Assembly: GCA_900546825.1 (NCBI GenBank)
Contig: UREE01000001.1
Span: forward strand, 27,330-91,329
Reading direction: 5' to 3'
Source: an uncultured Collinsella sp.
GTDB taxonomy: Bacteria; Actinomycetota; Coriobacteriia; Coriobacteriales; Coriobacteriaceae
DNA: 64,000 nt
Made by a program: the position numbers and the translations under genes. Positions 33,444 through 42,109 of this stretch are shown one piece after another (the stretch's first letter is position 1; each line of letters starts with the position of its first letter). The notes under the pieces are model-generated. The model worked only from the letters and a program-made list of their open reading frames with translations. It did not search any database and had not been told where the DNA came from.

Positions 33444-34497
33444 CGCTTTCCTTGACCGTCAGCGAGACCAGGCGGAATGTGATGGTGAGCACCGCCACGC
33501 CAATCACGCCCGAAAGAATATACATCGCAGCCTGGCCGGCAAAGCCAAGGCCCTGCTCCTCGGAATAGGCCTGCAGATAATCGCCCGTGGGCAGGGCGTC
33601 GGCAAAGGTCGGGGTGTCGAGGCCGACCGAAGCCTGCAGGCTGTCGTCGCCAGCCTCCTGAACGGCGGTCGCGGCGCCCTCGGCGTCCCACTCACCCCAG
33701 GCGTCACCGGTGGCGAGCAAGCCGAGCGGCGTAGCCACGACAAGCACGGCGACCAGAATGAGCGTGGGAATCAGGGAAGTCTTCTTGGCGGTACCATCGG
33801 CGGCAAGCTGGCCATCGGCGGCTTCGGGGCCGACGATAATGCTCGGCGCCGTCTTCTTAATGAAGCCGTAGATGGCGGCCGTCGCCACGCCCTCGATCAC
33901 GCCGGCAACCAGCATATGCGGGATCAACATGGCCGGAATAGCCACGGACAGCGGGAAGGGGCAGTACAGAGGGGCGCCCGAAGCGTTGGTGAAGAGCATC
34001 GGCTGAATACCAAACTCGATTGCCGCGCACAGGGCCGCCAGGCACAGGCCGACCCAACCGCTCACGATGGCAGAAACCGAGGTGCCCCAGCTCTTGTCGT
34101 GCAGACGGCTGTTGAGCGCACGGAACACGATAGCAGCGACAAACGGCAGCACAAAGGCCATGTTAAAGCAGTTGGCGCCAAACGACAGAACGCCGCCGTC
34201 GCCAAACAGCAGCGCCTGCAGCGCCAGAGCGACCGAGACAGCGATAGCCGCGGCCTCGGGGCCCAGCAGCAGCGCGATGAGTGCGCCGCCGACGGCGTGA
34301 CCAGTGGTACCGCCGGGCAGCGGAACGTTGAACATCATGAGCAAGAAGGAGAATGCGGCGCAGATGCCCAGGAACGCCATATGCTCGCGATCGAGCGTGG
34401 CGCGCACCTTTTTGATGCAGTGAACCCATACGGGCACCATCGCCACCGCCATAACGGCATCGGTCTGCGGGGACAGATAATTATCGGGAATATGCAT
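33415..34497 (-). CDS. cbiM: Cobalt/nickel uptake substrate-specific protein CbiM, with fused C-terminal PDGLE-like domain
   Basis: Metal-binding S component. The mature start MHIPDNYLSP carries the conserved His-2 that coordinates Co2+ or Ni2+ through the N-terminus, so the ATG at 34497 is the right start. About seven membrane segments follow, with PGGTTGHAVGG. After residue 230 comes a linker and two further helices with PLGLLATGDAWGEW, the pattern of CbiN/PDGLE-type modules, which explains why no separate cbiN is present. First gene of cbiM-cbiQ-cbiO. Whether it carries cobalt or nickel cannot be told. Confidence 0.92.
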   Translation of the reverse strand: MHIPDNYLSPQTDAVMAVAMVPVWVHCIKKVRATLDREHMAFLGICAAFSFLLMMFNVPLPGGTTGHAVGGALIALLLGPEAAAIAVSVALALQALLFGDGGVLSFGANCFNMAFVLPFVAAIVFRALNSRLHDKSWGTSVSAIVSGWVGLCLAALCAAIEFGIQPMLFTNASGAPLYCPFPLSVAIPAMLIPHMLVAGVIEGVATAAIYGFIKKTAPSIIVGPEAADGQLAADGTAKKTSLIPTLILVAVLVVATPLGLLATGDAWGEWDAEGAATAVQEAGDDSLQASVGLDTPTFADALPTGDYLQAYSEEQGLGFAGQAAMYILSGVIGVAVLTITFRLVSLTVKESGAHGNSRAA

Positions 34498-34711
34498 GAG
34501 CCCTCTCAATCAGAACGTTGTGTGTTACGTTTCCAACAATCCGTAACACCGACTCTGCATACTAACAAAAAGGCGCACCGCCCACAACGCAGCACGCCCT
34601 TGCAATACGTACGTTATTAGCCCAGGTCCACGCACCGCCCAATAAAGGGCCCATGCACTCCCAACTTTCCGGTCACCCGGAAGAAGGTGCGATCCGCTCG
34701 CAACAAGGTTA
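34498..34711 (-). promoter_or_regulatory. Leader of cbiMQO with hairpins, possible riboswitch or attenuator
   Basis: The minus strand between pheT and cbiM contains a perfect TTCCGG-GTGA-CCGGAA tetraloop hairpin near 34666-34681. It ends in a terminator-like stem GGCGTGC/GTGCGCC followed by TTTTTG near 34566-34600, about 70 bases before the cbiM start. A terminator inside a leader suggests regulation by attenuation. I do not see a clear cobalamin or NiCo riboswitch consensus, so the class is open; it could instead simply end the pheT transcript. Confidence 0.4.
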
Positions 34712-34716
34712 ACGCA

Positions 34717-34811
34717 GGAACCCGCCCCCGAGAGGGGTTTTCTAAGGCAACATCCCGCAGCCGCGAAGTGGCGAGGACGTTGCCGTGAAAACCCCGCAGG
34801 GGGCGGGTTCC
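34717..34811 (-). repeat. Multi-branched 3' UTR hairpin repeat, copy 2
   Basis: GGAACCCGCCCCC pairs with GGGGGCGGGTTCC, then GGGGTTTTC with GAAAACCCC, then GGCAAC with GTTGCC, around a centre TCCCGCAGCCGCGAAGTGGC followed by GAGGAC. It starts 12 bases after the pheT stop codon. Copy 1 at 25959-26049 keeps the centre (TCCCGCAG, GAA, GAGGAC) while the stems change in a compensating way. That indicates selection on RNA or cruciform structure. Confidence 0.65.
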
Positions 34812-34823
34812 GAACAGCAAAGA

Positions 34824-37277
34824 TTACGAGCGGACTTCGCCGTTTACGCCCTTGCACACCTTGGTGACGATCTTCTGGTGCGCCTTCTCGACCTCTTCGC
34901 TAGTAAGCGTGTGGTCGTCCGAGCGATACGTGAGCGCAAAGGCCATGGACTTCTTGCCCTTGCCGATACGAACCGGATCGCGGTAGACATCGAACAGGCG
35001 CACGCCCTCGAGCAGCTTGCCGCCGGCGCTGGTAATACGGCGCTCAAGATCCTCGCAGGTCACGGCATTGTCGACCACAATGGCAAGGTCGTGCTCAACG
35101 GCCGGGTACTGCGAGAACTCGCGGTAGTTCTCCTGGTTGCGGGCGCCCTTGATCAGCTTGTCCAGGTCAAGCTCAAAGGCAACGACAACCTCGTCGATGC
35201 CGCAGGCCTCGCGCGCCTCGGGGTGGATCTCGCCGACCCAACCCAGCACGGTGCCGCCGGACAGAACCTCGGCCGCACGACCCGGCTGCAAAAAGGCATA
35301 GCCCTCGCCCTCGACGGGACGGAAGCGAACCTTCTCGATGCGCAGCTGGGCGAGCAGCTCCTCGACGATACCCTTGCCAAAGAAGAAACGCAGTTTACGG
35401 TACTTCATGTTCCAAGACTGCTCGCTCCACTGGCCCGAGAGCACACCCGCGACGGACTTGGTCTCCTTGGGCAGGCTGGCGTTCTCGCGACCGTGGAACA
35501 GGCTGCCGACCTCGTACAGGTGCACGTTGGGCGTACCGTGCGCCTCGTTGTAGGCCACGGACTGCAGCAGGCCCGGCAGCAGCGAACGACGCATCTCGGT
35601 CTGCTCGGCCACCAGCGGGTTCATGAGCACCACGGGGCAGCCGCGACCCTCGGTGGGCATGCCGATCTTCTCCAGGTCGCCCGGGGCGGCAAAGCCAAAG
35701 GTCGTGGTCTCGTTGAGGCCGCAGGCGCGCAGGATCTCGCCGACCTTGCGGGTGAGCTTCTGCTCGCGGGTCAGGCCGCCGATGTGGTTCTTGGCAGCCG
35801 GGATGGTCGCCGTCACACGGCCCATGCCCCATAGGCGCAGGACCTCCTCGATCAGGTCAATCTCGCGCGGCAGGTCGGGACGGAAGCTCGGCGGGGTAAC
35901 CATAAAGTCCTCGCCGTCGCGCTCGACGGTGCAGCCCAGACGGGTAAGCGAACGCTCGATAAAATCGGGCTCGATGTCGGCACCGCAGATGGCATGCACG
36001 CGGGCCAGGCGCAGCTTGATGCTGTCGATGGTCTTGGGCGCGGGGAAAACATCGACATAGCCGGGAGCAACCTCGCCGCCGGCGATCTCCTCGATGAGCG
36101 CGCAGGTAACGTTGGCGACATCCACGCAGCCAGTCTCGTCAACCTGGCGCTCAAAGCGAATGGAGGCGTCGGAGATCAGCGACAGATCGCGGCTGGTGTG
36201 CGAGGTGCGACCGGCGTTGAAGCAAGCGCTCTCGACCATCACGTCGACGGTGTCGTCCTCGATCTCGGAATCCATGCCGCCCATAACGCCGGCCAACGCC
36301 ACGGGGCGCTCGCCGTCGGTGATAAGGCCCATGCCGGCGTCGAGCACGCGCTCTTCGCCATCGAGCGTCGTGAATTTCTCATCCTGCTGGGCGGCGCGAA
36401 CCACCACGCGACGGTGGCCATCGCGCTCGGCAAAGGTGTCCAGGTCAAAGGCGTGCAGCGGCTGACCGGTGAGCATCATCACGTAGTTGGTGATGTCGAC
36501 GATGTTGTTGTGCGGACGCACGCCCAGGGCGTTAAGGCGCTTGACCATCCAGTCGGGCGACGGGCCGACCTTCACGTTGCGCACGATGCGGGCGACATAG
36601 CGGTCGCACAGGCCCTCGTCGGCAATCTCGACGGAAAGCTCGTCGTCGGTCGCGCGGCCAGTCTCCGCCTTGATGGCGGGCAGCTCCACGTGGAAATCGC
36701 GGTCGAAAATGGCACCGGTCTCGCGGGCCATGCCGATCATGGACAGGCAATCGGGACGGTTGGGCGTGATCTCGCAGTCGAGCACAGTATCACTCGAGCC
36801 CACGTACTCGGCAAACGGCATACCGCAGGGCGTGTCCTCGGGCAGAATCATGATGCCGGAGTGGTCGCCACCCAGGCCGAGCTCGCGCGCAGAGCAGTTC
36901 ATGCCCATGGACACGACGCCGCGAAGCTTGCTCTTCTTGATCTTGACGTCGCCGGGCAGGACAGCGCCGATCATGGCCGTGACGATGTGGTCGCCGGCCT
37001 CGAAGTTCTGCGCGCCGCAGACGATCTGCAGCGGAGCGGGATTGCCGTCGGCATCGAGGTTCTTGTCGCCCACATCGACCGAGCACACATACATGTGGTC
37101 GCTATCGGGGTGCGGGGTCTTGGTGAGCACCTTGGCGGTCACCACGTGGTCGAAGGACTCGCCCACGGTGTCGATCGCCTCGACCTCGGTGCCGGTACGG
37201 ATATATTCGTCCGAAAGGGTCTTGGGATCCTCCGGAATATCGATCATGGTCTTGAGCCAGTCGTAAGAAACGCGCAT
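34824..37277 (-). CDS. pheT: Phenylalanyl-tRNA synthetase beta subunit
   Basis: The 817-residue beta subunit of the (alpha-beta)2 enzyme. It starts MRVSYDWLKTMID, then a tRNA-binding OB domain (residues 40-150, with VVTAKVLTKTPHPDSD), the B3/B4 editing region (ITPNRPDCLSMIGMARE), B5 and the class II-like core, and the C-terminal ferredoxin-fold anticodon-binding domain (FSQYPAVEHDLAIVVDNAVT). Length is normal. It lies 163 bases after pheS with a long palindromic repeat in the gap. Confidence 0.97.
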   Translation of the reverse strand: MRVSYDWLKTMIDIPEDPKTLSDEYIRTGTEVEAIDTVGESFDHVVTAKVLTKTPHPDSDHMYVCSVDVGDKNLDADGNPAPLQIVCGAQNFEAGDHIVTAMIGAVLPGDVKIKKSKLRGVVSMGMNCSARELGLGGDHSGIMILPEDTPCGMPFAEYVGSSDTVLDCEITPNRPDCLSMIGMARETGAIFDRDFHVELPAIKAETGRATDDELSVEIADEGLCDRYVARIVRNVKVGPSPDWMVKRLNALGVRPHNNIVDITNYVMMLTGQPLHAFDLDTFAERDGHRRVVVRAAQQDEKFTTLDGEERVLDAGMGLITDGERPVALAGVMGGMDSEIEDDTVDVMVESACFNAGRTSHTSRDLSLISDASIRFERQVDETGCVDVANVTCALIEEIAGGEVAPGYVDVFPAPKTIDSIKLRLARVHAICGADIEPDFIERSLTRLGCTVERDGEDFMVTPPSFRPDLPREIDLIEEVLRLWGMGRVTATIPAAKNHIGGLTREQKLTRKVGEILRACGLNETTTFGFAAPGDLEKIGMPTEGRGCPVVLMNPLVAEQTEMRRSLLPGLLQSVAYNEAHGTPNVHLYEVGSLFHGRENASLPKETKSVAGVLSGQWSEQSWNMKYRKLRFFFGKGIVEELLAQLRIEKVRFRPVEGEGYAFLQPGRAAEVLSGGTVLGWVGEIHPEAREACGIDEVVVAFELDLDKLIKGARNQENYREFSQYPAVEHDLAIVVDNAVTCEDLERRITSAGGKLLEGVRLFDVYRDPVRIGKGKKSMAFALTYRSDDHTLTSEEVEKAHQKIVTKVCKGVNGEVRS

Positions 37278-37337
37278 GTAGCTCTCCTAGTTCTTAATCT
37301 CCGCATAGGGAGGAAATATCAAATGAAGACGTTCGCC

Positions 37338-37444
37338 TTAGGGTTGTCCAGGTGCCCCAGGTTGGCGTGAAAGAGGAGCGACGCGTACTAAAGGTACGCG
37401 AGCGACGGTTTGAACGCCAAGATGGGGTGCCTGGACAAGCCTAA
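37338..37444. repeat. Long palindromic repeat in the pheS-pheT gap
   Basis: A 107-bp inverted repeat. The left arm contains TTGTCCAGGTGCCCCA and TTGGCGT, and the right arm ACGCCAA, TGGGGTGCCTGGACAA. The centre GTGAAAGAGGAG, GCGTAC, TAAAG, GTACGC forms its own hairpin. The right arm includes the pheS stop codon. The central part recurs at the right edge of the window (63967-64000), so it is a dispersed family. On the pheST mRNA it would fold into a very stable hairpin between the two cistrons. Confidence 0.8.
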
Positions 37445-38517
37445 AATTGGTTCAGGAAGCGCATATCGCCCGTCATGAGCGTTCTGAGGTCCGGCAGGTC
37501 GTAGCGCAGGGCCGCGACGCGCTCGGCGCCAATGCCAAAGGCGAAGCCGGTGTACTTCTCGGGATCGATGCCGCAGTTGATCAGGACGTTGGGGTCGACC
37601 ATGCCGCAGCCCAAGATCTCGATCCAGCCGCTGTGCTTGCAGAAGTTGCAGCCCTTGCCGCCGCACACGTGGCAGCTCACGTCCACCTCGCAGCTGGGCT
37701 CGGTGAAGGGGAAGAAGTGCGGGCGGTAACGCGTCTTGCGATCCTCGCCAAACATGCACTTAACAAAGTAGTCGAGCGTGCCCTTCAGGTCGCCAAAGGT
37801 GATGCCCTCGTCGACGACCAGGCCCTCGATCTGGTTGAACTGCGGCAGGTGGCAGGCGTCGGCCGTGTCGGGACGGTAGACGGTGCCCGGGCAGATCATG
37901 TAGATGGGCGGCTTCTGCGACTCCATAGTGTGGATCTGCACGCCCGAAGTCTGGGTGCGCAGCAGCACGTCGGACTCGCCGTGGGCGTGAGCCTCGGGGT
38001 GCGCGACGCTGCCGGGGTTGTTGTCGACCACGTAGAAGGTATCGCGGGCCGAGCGGCTCGGGTGATCCATGGGCGCGTTGAGCGCGGTGAAGTTGTAGTA
38101 GGAGGTATCAACCATGGGGCCGGACTCGACGGTGTAGCCGATGCCGCAGAAGATGTCCTCGGCCTCCTCGATAATCTGCTTAATCAGATGCTGGTGACCG
38201 ATCTGCGGACGGATGCCCGGCAGCGTGATGTCGACGGCCTCGTGCTCGAGCGCGTGCTTAAGGGCGGCGGCCTTCATCTCGGTAGAGCGCTCGTCGAGCA
38301 TGCCCTCGATCAGCTGGCGCATCTCGTTGGCGCGCTTGCCCATGACGGGGCGATCCTCGGGGGCGAGCTTGCCCATCATGCGCATCAGGCCGGTGATGCG
38401 GCCCTTGCGGCCGAGCAGCGCAACGCGCGCGGCCTCGAGCTTCTCGGCGTCCTCGGCGCTCTCGACGAGCTCCTTGGCCTCTTCCTCGAGTTTGACCAGA
38501 TCATCAATCAGACTCAT
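37441..38517 (-). CDS. pheS: Phenylalanyl-tRNA synthetase alpha subunit
   Basis: A 358-residue catalytic subunit. N-terminal coiled coil (residues 1-90, with LGRKGRITGLMRMMGKL), then the class II core: motif 2 around GTVYRPDTADACHLPQFNQI, EGLVVDEGITFGDLKG, and motif 3 GFAFGIGAERVAALRY. The conserved FTEPSCEVDVSC and a CxxCxxxGC(N/F)xxC-like cysteine cluster are present. The ATG at 38517 follows AAAGGGAAG; a longer frame runs into the T-box leader. Expression is controlled by the upstream T-box. Confidence 0.97.
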   Translation of the reverse strand: MSLIDDLVKLEEEAKELVESAEDAEKLEAARVALLGRKGRITGLMRMMGKLAPEDRPVMGKRANEMRQLIEGMLDERSTEMKAAALKHALEHEAVDITLPGIRPQIGHQHLIKQIIEEAEDIFCGIGYTVESGPMVDTSYYNFTALNAPMDHPSRSARDTFYVVDNNPGSVAHPEAHAHGESDVLLRTQTSGVQIHTMESQKPPIYMICPGTVYRPDTADACHLPQFNQIEGLVVDEGITFGDLKGTLDYFVKCMFGEDRKTRYRPHFFPFTEPSCEVDVSCHVCGGKGCNFCKHSGWIEILGCGMVDPNVLINCGIDPEKYTGFAFGIGAERVAALRYDLPDLRTLMTGDMRFLNQF

Positions 38518-38600
38518 GTCTTCCCTTTCGTCTCTCGCGCATTCGCTTGCCGGGACGACCGATGCCGCTTGACGCTGCGAAAACGCGGCCCGGTTCGGTA

Positions 38601-38884
38601 ACAAAAAACCGCCCTCGGGCATGTGCATTGCCCAAGGACGGTTGAATTCCGCGGTACCACCTTGTTTGACCCGGCGGATGTCTGGCCCGCCGCGCCCACT
38701 CTTTGCCCCTTTTCGCGAGGCTCACGGCTTCCCTACTGGAGACATCGCCGCCGCATGGCCGCGCGCCCGTTGAGGTCGCTGCTCGGGAGTGAACGCTTGG
38801 CCCTTGCCACCGCAGGAAGGCTTGCAGCCCATGACCTTCCCTCTCTTGCCGGCGACGCGGCGGGCAAAACCCTCTCCGTCAACG
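38601..38884 (-). promoter_or_regulatory. T-box riboswitch of pheST
   Basis: On the minus strand the T-box consensus AAGGTGGTACCGCGG lies at 38647-38661. It is followed by a terminator, CCGTCCTTGGGCA paired with TGCCCGAGGGCGG and six T (38602-38641). Stem I is closed by CGTTGA (38879-38884) and TCAACG near 38773. A TTC codon followed by A, at 38791-38793, sits on the 3' side of stem I where the specifier codon is expected, and TTC is Phe. Uncharged tRNA-Phe would pair with the T-box bulge and prevent termination. The stem I fold was judged by eye. Confidence 0.9.
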
Positions 38885-39022
38885 CATTGGGCTATAGGAT
38901 ACCACATTGTGTGAGTGTATCGCCGCGTTCCGTTTTGTTCGCGCTGGGTACAAGGCAGGTAGCTGTGCAAACTGGCCGTGCGCCCGCCCGTGACGCTCGA
39001 CCTGCGAGATTAAGGATATGGC

Positions 39023-40597
39023 ATGGGAAAGAAGCGCGATAAGAAGACCGAGGCCGCCGTGGGCAAGGCGCCCAAGGGCATGAAGGTTGATAAGGCCGTC
39101 AAAAAGTTCCGCAAACTCGAGGGCAAGCTGTGGACTCGCGAGTACCTGCTTAAGATTGCCGAGTTTGACGGCGCGACCATTGCCCCCGCCAACGGCGCCG
39201 CAGCGCGCGCCGATGCCATGGGCACCCTTGCCGGTGAACATCACAAGCTGCTGACCAGCAAAAAGTCTGTCGAGCTTGTTCGTTCGCTATCACGCGAGAC
39301 CGTCGCCGGTGGCAAGATCGACGACCCGCAGCTGCTCGACGAGATCCACGTGCTCGGCCGCGACCAGCGCGAGGCAAGCGTTATTCCTACCGAGGAGGCC
39401 GAAGCCTGGACCAGGCTCACCTGCGAGGCCGACGCTGTGTGGCACAAGGCCAAGACGGCCAATGACTGGGCGAGCTTTGAGCCCTATGTGGATAGAATCG
39501 TCGCCCAACTTAAGCATCAGGCCGAACTCATGGACCCCAAGCGCGACCCATACGACGTTTGGCTCGACCAGTACGAGCGCGGCCTTTCTGCCAAGAGCTT
39601 CGACGCGTTTTGCGAGGAGGTCAAGGCCACGGTCGTGCCGCTCGTGCACGCCATCGGCGAGCGCGGCCAGCAGCCCGCTGCCGACTTTTTGCACGCCCAC
39701 GTGCCCGAGGCTGCCCAGCGTGCCATGAGCTTTGACCTTATGAAGCTCGTCGGCCTAGACCTGGACGACGCCACGCTTGCCTTCACCGAGCATCCGTTTA
39801 GTGAGGGCTTTGCCGTGGGTGACGCGCGCATCGCGACGCACATCTACGAGAACGACTGTATCTCCAACGTCTTCAGCATCATCCACGAGGCAGGTCACGC
39901 CATGTATGAGCTGGGCGTGAACCCCGCCTATGCGCGCACGTGCCTGGAGGGTGGCACCTCCATGGGCATCCACGAGAGCCAGAGCCGCTTTTTCGAGAAC
40001 ACCGTGGGTCGCAGCCGCGCCTTTATGGGACCGCTGCTCGAGGTACTGCGCCGCCACGCACCCGAGGTCTACGGCGACGTCGACGAGGACACGCTCTACC
40101 ACGCCGTGAACATCGCGCAGCCTTCGCTGATCCGCACCGAGGCCGACGAGCTCACCTATCCGCTGCACGTTATGGTGCGCTACGAGATTGAGCGCATGCT
40201 GTTTGCCGGCGAGGCCACGGCCAAGGACATCCCCGCACTTTGGAATCGCTTTATGAACGAGTACCTGGGCATTCCCGTTCCCGACGACACGCGCGGCTGC
40301 CTGCAGGATACGCACTGGAGCGGCGGTTCGTTTGGCTACTTCCCCACCTATGCGCTGGGCAGTGCCTACGACGCCATGTTTGTGCCGGCCATGTGCCGCG
40401 ACGGCGTCGACCTTACCGGTGCCTGCGCGAGCGGCGATCTGGCGCCCGTCCGTGCCTGGCTGGGCGAGCACATTTGGCAGTGGGGCCGCGCCAAGGACGC
40501 GCCGGAGCTCATCAAGGGCGCCTGCGGCATGGCGTTCGATGCCCGCTACTACTGCAGCTACCTGCAGGACAAGTTCACCACGCTCTACGAGCTGTAA
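39023..40597 (+). CDS. M32 family carboxypeptidase
   Basis: A 524-residue zinc metallo-carboxypeptidase of the thermostable carboxypeptidase 1 type. The zinc motif is HEAGH (in SIIHEAGHAMYELG) near residue 290, with the downstream Glu in GIHESQSRFFENTVGRS. Later family motifs are IRTEADELTYPLHVMVRYE and DTHWSGGSFGYFPTYALGS. It is cytoplasmic and removes single residues from peptide C-termini. The Lys-rich first 35 residues are unusual. ATG follows AAGGATATGGC. It is divergent from pheST, with a terminator at the end. Confidence 0.95.
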   Translation: MGKKRDKKTEAAVGKAPKGMKVDKAVKKFRKLEGKLWTREYLLKIAEFDGATIAPANGAAARADAMGTLAGEHHKLLTSKKSVELVRSLSRETVAGGKIDDPQLLDEIHVLGRDQREASVIPTEEAEAWTRLTCEADAVWHKAKTANDWASFEPYVDRIVAQLKHQAELMDPKRDPYDVWLDQYERGLSAKSFDAFCEEVKATVVPLVHAIGERGQQPAADFLHAHVPEAAQRAMSFDLMKLVGLDLDDATLAFTEHPFSEGFAVGDARIATHIYENDCISNVFSIIHEAGHAMYELGVNPAYARTCLEGGTSMGIHESQSRFFENTVGRSRAFMGPLLEVLRRHAPEVYGDVDEDTLYHAVNIAQPSLIRTEADELTYPLHVMVRYEIERMLFAGEATAKDIPALWNRFMNEYLGIPVPDDTRGCLQDTHWSGGSFGYFPTYALGSAYDAMFVPAMCRDGVDLTGACASGDLAPVRAWLGEHIWQWGRAKDAPELIKGACGMAFDARYYCSYLQDKFTTLYEL

Positions 40598-40618
40598 GGC
40601 ATAACCGACACGCCAACG

Positions 40619-40658
40619 CAAAGGGGACGCCGCGGAACCAATCCGCAGCGTCCCCTTT
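40619..40658. terminator. Bidirectional terminator between the M32 gene and glmM
   Basis: AAAGGGGACGCCGCGGA, loop CCAA, TCCGCAGCGTCCCCTTT: a long stem flanked by A and T runs, between two convergent genes. Confidence 0.85.
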
Positions 40659-40694
40659 CCACCTAGTCGTTTAAGAACGTCCCCAATGACTACC

Positions 40695-42026
40695 TTACAG
40701 AGCTTCCAGCGCGGCGGCGATGCGCTTCATGGCGGCATCGGCGGATGCTTGGTCGGGCGCCTCGGCCAGCACGCGGATAACCGACTCGGTTCCGCTCTTG
40801 CGTACGAGCACGCGGCCCTCGCCTGCCAGCGCAGCCTCGGCCTCGGCGATGGCGTTTTGCACGCCCATGTTCTCGAGCGCGGCGTCCTTGTCCGCCACGC
40901 GCACGGCCACCTGCGCCTGCGGCAGCAGCTTGCACGGAGCCGTGAGCTGCGAGAGCGTCTCGCGCTCGGCACGAATCACTTCCATCACGCGCAGCGAGGT
41001 CATAATGCCGTCGCCCGTGCGCTCGATATCGCCAAAGATCGTATGGCCCGTCTGCTCGCCACCCAGGCTGTAGCCGCCCTCGCGCATCTTGGCATACACG
41101 TGACGGTCGCCCACGCCGCTGGTCACGGCGCTCAGACCGGCAAGCTCCAGCGACTTGACCAGGCCAAAGTTGCTGGCAATCGTCGGCACCACGGTACCGC
41201 CCGAGAGTCGCCCGTGCTTGTTCAGATACACGCCGCACACGTACAGGATCTGGTCGCCGTCTACCACGCGACCGCGCTCATCCACGGCCAGGCAGCGGTC
41301 GGCATCGCCGTCGTAGGCAAAGCCCACGTCCAGCCCCTGCTCCACCACGTGGCGCTGCAGGAGCTCCATATGCGTGGAGCCGCAGTCGACGTTGATGTTA
41401 AAACCATCGGGCGCGGCATTGATCACGCGCACGTCGGCGCCGAGCGCGTCAAACACCGGCTTGGCCACCGAGGAAGCCGAGCCGTTGGCGCAGTCAATAC
41501 CGATCTTGACGCCCTGCAGCGAAAAGTTCGCGCTGGCGATGAGCGAAGCAATGTAGCGGTTGCGGCCCTGCATGTAGTCCACCGTGGCGCCGATGTGATT
41601 GCCCGTTGCCAGCGGCACCTCGCTCTTGCCATCGATATAGTCCTCGATGAGCTCCAGCACGTCCTCGTCCATCTTAAAGCCGTCGCTGTTGACGAGCTTA
41701 ATGCCGTTATCGCAAAACGGGTTGTGGCTCGCACTGATCATGATGCCGCAATCGAAGCAGCCCTCCACGGTCTGATGCGCCACGCCCGGCGTGGGGATCA
41801 CGTGCAGCATATAGGCGTCCGCACCGCTCGCGACCAGGCCGCTCACCAGCGCCGCCTCAAACATATAGCTCGAGCGACGGGTGTCCTTGCCCACGATGAC
41901 GCGCGCCTTGCGCTCGCGGTTGGCGCCGTAATACCAGCCCACAAAACGGCCAATCTTATAAGCGTGCTCTACCGTCAGCCCAACGTTGGCCTCACCGCGG
42001 AAGCCGTCGGTGCCAAAGTACTTCAT
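40695..42026 (-). CDS. glmM: Phosphoglucosamine mutase
   Basis: Converts glucosamine-6-phosphate to glucosamine-1-phosphate for peptidoglycan precursors. The 443-residue protein has the active phosphoserine loop MISASHNPFCDNGIK (Ser near residue 98), the metal loop AYDGDADRC, the sugar loop GGEQTGHTIF, and the phosphate-binding loop VRKSGTESVIRV. It starts at KYFGTDGFRG behind AAGGAGAGCGC. It lies downstream of the DUF4012 gene with a terminator between, and cell-wall context fits. Confidence 0.97.
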   Translation of the reverse strand: MKYFGTDGFRGEANVGLTVEHAYKIGRFVGWYYGANRERKARVIVGKDTRRSSYMFEAALVSGLVASGADAYMLHVIPTPGVAHQTVEGCFDCGIMISASHNPFCDNGIKLVNSDGFKMDEDVLELIEDYIDGKSEVPLATGNHIGATVDYMQGRNRYIASLIASANFSLQGVKIGIDCANGSASSVAKPVFDALGADVRVINAAPDGFNINVDCGSTHMELLQRHVVEQGLDVGFAYDGDADRCLAVDERGRVVDGDQILYVCGVYLNKHGRLSGGTVVPTIASNFGLVKSLELAGLSAVTSGVGDRHVYAKMREGGYSLGGEQTGHTIFGDIERTGDGIMTSLRVMEVIRAERETLSQLTAPCKLLPQAQVAVRVADKDAALENMGVQNAIAEAEAALAGEGRVLVRKSGTESVIRVLAEAPDQASADAAMKRIAAALEAL

Positions 42027-42039
42027 GCGCTCTCCTTAC

Positions 42040-42075
42040 AAAATAGGGGCGGACAGATTGCCTGTCCGCCCCAAA
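42040..42075 (-). terminator. Terminator of the DUF4012 gene
   Basis: On the minus strand GGGGCGGACAG, loop GCAAT, CTGTCCGCCCC followed by TATTTT, just before glmM. Confidence 0.75.
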
Positions 42076-42109
42076 ATGGTACTCGATTATCTGCGCTACC
42101 AGAAAAACC

